Source: JAVDCA01 sp036491235
Lineage (GTDB): Bacteria > Pseudomonadota > Alphaproteobacteria > Rhizobiales > Xanthobacteraceae
Reading direction: 5' to 3'
Assembly: GCA_036491235.1 (NCBI GenBank)
Contig: DASXCK010000177.1
Location: 1 to 9,827 of the forward strand
Length of the DNA stretch: 9,827 nucleotides
Shown here: positions 6,162 through 9,827 of the stretch, one piece after another
How the letters are laid out: every line of letters begins with the position of its first letter
How positions within the stretch are numbered: the first letter of the stretch is position 1
The notes under the pieces: generated by a model
What the model was told of the DNA's origin: nothing
The model's input: the letters and a program-made list of their open reading frames with translations, nothing else
Database searches by the model: none
Translations under genes and position numbers: made by a program

Positions 6162-7460
6162 CTACTGGACGGTCCGCTTTCGCGTTGCCTTCGCGGGTGA
6201 CGGCGCGGGCGCGGGCAGAGAACTCGCCGACGCCGGCTGCAGCCGCGATGCGCGCTTCTGCAGCGCGCGGATGCGGTCGGCAAGGTTGCCGCCCTGGCTT
6301 TCGCCGCCGTTGGCGTTCGCCGGCGCCTCGGCCGCGAGGATCGCCTCGATCGGCGAGTTGGCGCCTTCGAGCGCCATGGTCAGCCGCGCAACCTCCGCCG
6401 CGATGTCGTTGATGCGCTCGCGCAGGAGCGCGTTGTCGGTCCGCTCGTCGGTCCAGGCCTGCGCGGTCTCGGTCCTCATCGCGGCGATTTCCTGCTGCAG
6501 CTTCGCGCGCTCCGCGCTCACGCGGGCGAGCTCGGCTTGAATTTGGCCGGTGTCGCCGCGCCCATTGCCTGCCGATTGATGCCCGCCGGCGGCCGCGAGC
6601 TCGGCAAGGAGATCGGCGGCGTTCTTTTTCGCGGCGTCGAGCTCGGTCCGCATCTGGTTGGCCGCATGCTCGCGGTCCATCAGCGCGCGGCCCTGCTCGG
6701 TGAGCCGGGTCTCCAGATCCTGGATACGGCGGCCGAGGATCTCGGCCTCGGTCGTCTGGGCGACGAGCTGGCGCTCGAGCTGCGCCACGCGATTGGTCAA
6801 CGTCTCGGCCTTGCCGCGCTCGTCGGAGAGCTCCTTGGTCGCCGCGTCGGCGTCGCTGCGCTCGCGCGTGAGCCGCGCCTGTGCGTCTCGCACGTCCTTC
6901 TCGTTGCGCTCGAGCTGCGCCTTGAGCGAGTCGATCTGGGTGTTGAGGTTCAGGATTTCTACCTTATGCGCGCCCGTCGTCACGGTGTGCTCGCCGACTT
7001 CGCCGTGAAGCTTGGCGAGTGCCGCTTCCATGTCGGCGAGCGCAAGACCGGTCTGTTGCGCGGTGGTCGACTTGACGGACAGCTCCAGCTCCGTCGCTCC
7101 GATCTTATCCTGCTGCGCCCTCACGTGCGCTTCCAGCGCCGTCATGGCGGCGCTCTTCTCGCCCAACTCGTGCTTGAGCATGGCGATCGCCTCGGTCTTC
7201 TTGCCGAGCTCGCCGAGCTGCGCGGTCGAGCGCGCCTTGAGCTGCTCGACGCTCATCTCCAGGCGCCGCGTCGACACCGCGAACTCGGCGCGAAGCTGGT
7301 CCTTGTCGGCCTGGATCTCCGCTATCGACAGCGGGGTGGCGGCCTCGAGCCGTCGCGTGGTGAGCCGCGCCGCCCGATTGTGCACCAACGGGACGATGAC
7401 GAGCCCCAACAGGCTCGCGCACAGGAACCCGATCCCGAAATACATGACGGATTCGACCAC
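6162..7460 (-). CDS. Membrane-anchored coiled-coil protein of unknown function
   Basis: The product, about 432 residues, starts with one hydrophobic helix (MYFGIGFLCASLLGLVIVPL, about residues 6-25) and then has a long, charged, heptad-rich coiled coil to about residue 300. A short glycine-rich break (AAAGGHQSAGNGRG) follows, then a second coil and a disordered Ala/Pro-rich, basic tail ending KATRKRTVQ. I recall similar proteins annotated only as hypothetical in Bradyrhizobium, notably the stretch RLTTRRLEAATPLSIAEIQA after the helix. I chose the GTG at 7460 because GGAGG lies 5 nt upstream; the ATG at 7445 would be second choice. By architecture it could be an inner-membrane scaffold or cell-division or envelope spacer, but no catalytic motif is seen. 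It lies downstream of eipA on the same strand across 203 bp. Confidence 0.82.
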   Translation of the reverse strand: MVESVMYFGIGFLCASLLGLVIVPLVHNRAARLTTRRLEAATPLSIAEIQADKDQLRAEFAVSTRRLEMSVEQLKARSTAQLGELGKKTEAIAMLKHELGEKSAAMTALEAHVRAQQDKIGATELELSVKSTTAQQTGLALADMEAALAKLHGEVGEHTVTTGAHKVEILNLNTQIDSLKAQLERNEKDVRDAQARLTRERSDADAATKELSDERGKAETLTNRVAQLERQLVAQTTEAEILGRRIQDLETRLTEQGRALMDREHAANQMRTELDAAKKNAADLLAELAAAGGHQSAGNGRGDTGQIQAELARVSAERAKLQQEIAAMRTETAQAWTDERTDNALLRERINDIAAEVARLTMALEGANSPIEAILAAEAPANANGGESQGGNLADRIRALQKRASRLQPASASSLPAPAPSPAKATRKRTVQ

Positions 7461-7663
7461 GAACGCCTCCGGTGCGCCGCGCAAGGTTTCGGCAAAAGCC
7501 TGCCCCGGAACCGATCCAGGGCGGCGTCCGGTCCGCCAAGCATGCCGCTCGACGAGCGGGGAACATGCCACGGCGTCGGAGGTTCTGCCAGCTTGCGCGC
7601 GCGGTTAACCTAAACCCTGGCAAGCGCCGCCCGCACAAGCAAAAAATATCGGCCGCGCGCCGT
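7461..7663. other. Gap between the coiled-coil and eipA-like genes
   Basis: This gap probably holds the coiled-coil gene promoter and the eipA-like 3' end. A GGTTAACC palindrome at 7601-7608 includes one TTAA, which could be a CtrA half-site, but no second TTAA stands 7 nt away. No clear -35/-10 pair was found. Confidence 0.4.
7641..7662 (-). terminator. Weak intrinsic-terminator-like structure after the eipA-like gene
   Basis: Read on the minus strand just after the eipA-like TGA, CGGC-GCGCG-GCCG (7662 to 7650) can form a short 4-bp GC stem, followed after a few bases by six T residues (7646 to 7641). Stem length is short for an efficient terminator, so partial read-through into the coiled-coil gene is possible. 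Confidence 0.35.
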
Positions 7664-8242
7664 TCAGAACGGGTTCCACGTCGGCTGCGGCGTGAACTTG
7701 AGGTAGCCCACATTGGCGCCGAGGCGGAGCCCGACGCCGGCGCGGATCGGCACGACGACGATATCGTTGGCGGTCAGCGCCGTCATGCCGAAGCCGCCGA
7801 TGATATAGGCCGATCCCTCGATGCCGCCGAAGCGCTGGTAGACCGCCTGCGTGGCGGGCAGGTTGTAGACCAGCATCATGGTGCGCGCGCCGTCGCCGCC
7901 GAAATCCCAGCCCAGCGTCGGCCCCTGCCAGTAGACCTTGAGGTCGCCCGCGTTCTTGGTGAAGAGCGAGCCTTCGCCGTAGCGCAGGCCGCCGAAGAAC
8001 GCGCCGCCTGCCTCCTCGCCGAGGACGTAGCCGTTCGGCAGTCCCCACTGGGCCACGGCCTTCTCGATCACGGTGGCAAGTCCGCGCGATACCCCGCCGA
8101 AAAAGCGGTGGCCGGCATCGATCAGCTCATTCGGCTGGAAACGATCGCTCGGCGGCGGCGGCTGCTGCTGGGCGCGGGCGACGCCCGGCACGAGGGCCGC
8201 CATCGCCAGCAGCAGGACGAAGGTTCGCAAGGCAGAGCGCAT
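7664..8242 (-). CDS. eipA: DUF1134 periplasmic protein, EipA-like envelope integrity protein
   Basis: This 192-residue protein belongs to DUF1134, whose studied member is EipA of Brucella abortus, a soluble periplasmic beta-barrel protein needed for envelope stress resistance and full virulence; in Brucella its gene is activated by the cell-cycle regulator CtrA. The N terminus is a clear signal peptide (MRSALRTFVLLLAMAALVPG then VARA, cleavage before QQQ, about residue 24). The mature part shows the conserved run GGVSRGLATVIEKAV, YVLGEEAGGAFFGGLRYG, LGWDFGGDGARTMMLVYNL and the C-terminal VGLRLGANVGYLKFT. I chose the ATG at 8242 because GGAG lies 6 nt upstream and overlaps a rival ATG at 8254. 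It is divergent from the YHS-like gene. Assignment to DUF1134 is strong; the Brucella role is carried over by homology only. Confidence 0.9.
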   Translation of the reverse strand: MRSALRTFVLLLAMAALVPGVARAQQQPPPPSDRFQPNELIDAGHRFFGGVSRGLATVIEKAVAQWGLPNGYVLGEEAGGAFFGGLRYGEGSLFTKNAGDLKVYWQGPTLGWDFGGDGARTMMLVYNLPATQAVYQRFGGIEGSAYIIGGFGMTALTANDIVVVPIRAGVGLRLGANVGYLKFTPQPTWNPF

Positions 8243-8256
8243 CGCAGGCTCCATAT

Positions 8257-8291
8257 GATCGTCGACACGTGATCATCGACAGGATCATCGA
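8257..8291. promoter_or_regulatory. Triple 9-bp repeat upstream of the eipA-like gene
   Basis: GATCGTCGA (8257-8265), GATCATCGA (8271-8279) and GATCATCGA (8283-8291) lie in the same orientation with start-to-start spacings of 14 and 12 bp. The first is 15 bp from the eipA-like start codon on the minus strand. Repeated sites near helical spacing suggest cooperative regulator binding, or a duplicated leader sequence. I do not recognise the motif. The remaining region up to 8499 shows no further clear signal. Confidence 0.45.
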
Positions 8292-8499
8292 TACCGGGTT
8301 GGCTTAACGCGTTGGACACCGACATGGCCTACGGTCCCATGCTCGGCGCCGGCGACACAGACATCGCGCCAGCGAGCCTCGTGGCACCGTCAACCTTCAG
8401 GGTCGCTGCCGTTTCCCTCCCGCTGGCTGCGATGCGCAGCAAGCGCGTACCGGCCGGGGCCGGCATCACCCCCGAATCGGGACACCATTGAGCAGAACT

Positions 8500-9030
8500 A
8501 TGACCTCAGCGCGGCGGCAACGAAAGACGGGAATGGCGGCCAAGGCCGCGAAACCGTCGCACGCCGCTCCCGCGGCGGCGCTGCTCCTGGCGCTGGTACC
8601 GGCGCTGATCGGCCTGCCGCGGGCCGAGGCGGCGACGACCGAGCGGGTGGTCAGCGACCTCTTGAGCGGGCTCGCGATCAGCGGGATCGACCCCGTCAGC
8701 TATTTCACCCATGCGGCCCCGATCTACGGCAGCACCGACAACGAATACAGCTATGGCGGCGTGGTCTGGCTGTTTCGCAACATCGGCGACAAGGCGGCCT
8801 TCACGGCCCATCCCGACGTCTACATGCCGCGTTACGGCGGCTATGATCCGGTCGCGCTCGGCCGCGGCGTCGCGGTGGCCGGCAACCCGCTGGTCTGGGC
8901 CATGGTCGGCGAACGCGTCTACCTGTTCTACGATGAGAAGTCGCGCGCGCGGTTCTTGGACAACCCGATCGACGCGATCGGCACGGCCGAGGACAAGTGG
9001 CCGGCAGTGATGAGCACGCTGGTGCCGTAA
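8500..9030 (+). CDS. Secreted YHS-like domain protein lacking the usual Cys
   Basis: This protein of about 176 residues has a basic N terminus, a hydrophobic stretch (APAAALLLALVPALIGLPRA) and a probable signal-peptidase site near AEA-A (about residue 45), so it is likely exported. The mature domain matches secreted YHS-type proteins: ISGIDPVSYFTHAAPIYGS, an aromatic YSYGGVVWLFRN strand, then AFTAHPDVYMPRYGGY, and a final GERVYLFYDEKSRARFL before the KWP ending. Many family members have YGGYC with a metal-binding Cys; here it is YGGYD (residues 112-116), so copper or similar metal binding may be lost. Start choice is uncertain among ATG 8500, ATG 8533 and TTG 8488, since none has a strong ribosome binding site. 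It is divergent from the eipA-like gene and converges on cysQ with 16 bp between. Function is unproven. Confidence 0.8.
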   Translation: MTSARRQRKTGMAAKAAKPSHAAPAAALLLALVPALIGLPRAEAATTERVVSDLLSGLAISGIDPVSYFTHAAPIYGSTDNEYSYGGVVWLFRNIGDKAAFTAHPDVYMPRYGGYDPVALGRGVAVAGNPLVWAMVGERVYLFYDEKSRARFLDNPIDAIGTAEDKWPAVMSTLVP

Positions 9031-9046
9031 TATCCGCGTTTCGGGC

Positions 9047-9827
<781 letters not shown>

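Noticed and set aside
7560..7584. GGAAC-N17-GTT resembling an EcfG general stress promoter
   Set aside because: It is on the plus strand, where no plus-strand gene follows before 8500; the next genes in that direction are antisense to it.
6537..7613. 358-residue plus-strand open frame opposite the coiled-coil gene
   Set aside because: It is the mirror of the coiled-coil sequence, rich in Arg, Leu and Gly, with no family resemblance. The minus-strand frame has a good ribosome binding site and sensible architecture.

Overview
The window is GC-rich, densely coded and free of IS elements, phage genes, CRISPR, rRNA or tRNA. The gene set points to an alphaproteobacterium of the order Hyphomicrobiales, near Bradyrhizobium, Rhodopseudomonas or Pseudolabrys. 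Pointers are a Bug/TctC solute-binding protein, a DUF1134 (EipA-type) periplasmic protein, an HdeD-type protein, a small PilZ protein, a membrane-anchored coiled-coil protein of a type I associate with Bradyrhizobium, and intergenic palindromic repeats of rhizobial style. The taxonomic call is inference from gene content, not from a marker gene.

Layout. The left edge cuts a Bug/TctC solute-binding protein (+, ends 838). It converges on a minus-strand pair: a Wzx/MATE-like polysaccharide exporter (3457 to 2057) followed by a BioF2/FemAB-like acetyltransferase (about 2001 to 880), probably one transcription unit making or exporting a surface glycan. An HdeD/DUF308 membrane protein (4208 to 3627, minus) lies upstream of them. 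A 538-bp intergenic region with several dyad symmetries separates it from a divergent small PilZ-like gene (4747-5079, +). Next comes a compound palindromic repeat (5088-5249), then two overlapping plus-strand genes for four-helix DMT/SMR-like subunits (5299-5709 and 5706-6038), then a second palindromic repeat (6034-6155). The two repeats share an identical 28-bp hairpin module in opposite orientations.

The right third holds a minus-strand coiled-coil membrane protein (7460 to 6162), an EipA/DUF1134 periplasmic protein (8242 to 7664), a divergent secreted YHS-like protein (8500-9030) and a minus-strand CysQ-type 3'(2'),5'-bisphosphate nucleotidase cut by the right edge.

Functional theme. 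Most genes act at or in the cell envelope: glycan export and modification, HdeD-type membrane stress, small DMT transport, EipA envelope integrity, a membrane-anchored coiled coil and a secreted YHS-like protein. I see no convincing new multi-gene system. The points most worth checking are the repeat-flanked DMT pair with its asymmetric Asp/Glu residues, the triple 9-bp repeat upstream of the eipA homologue, and the degenerate ligand motifs of the PilZ and YHS-like proteins.
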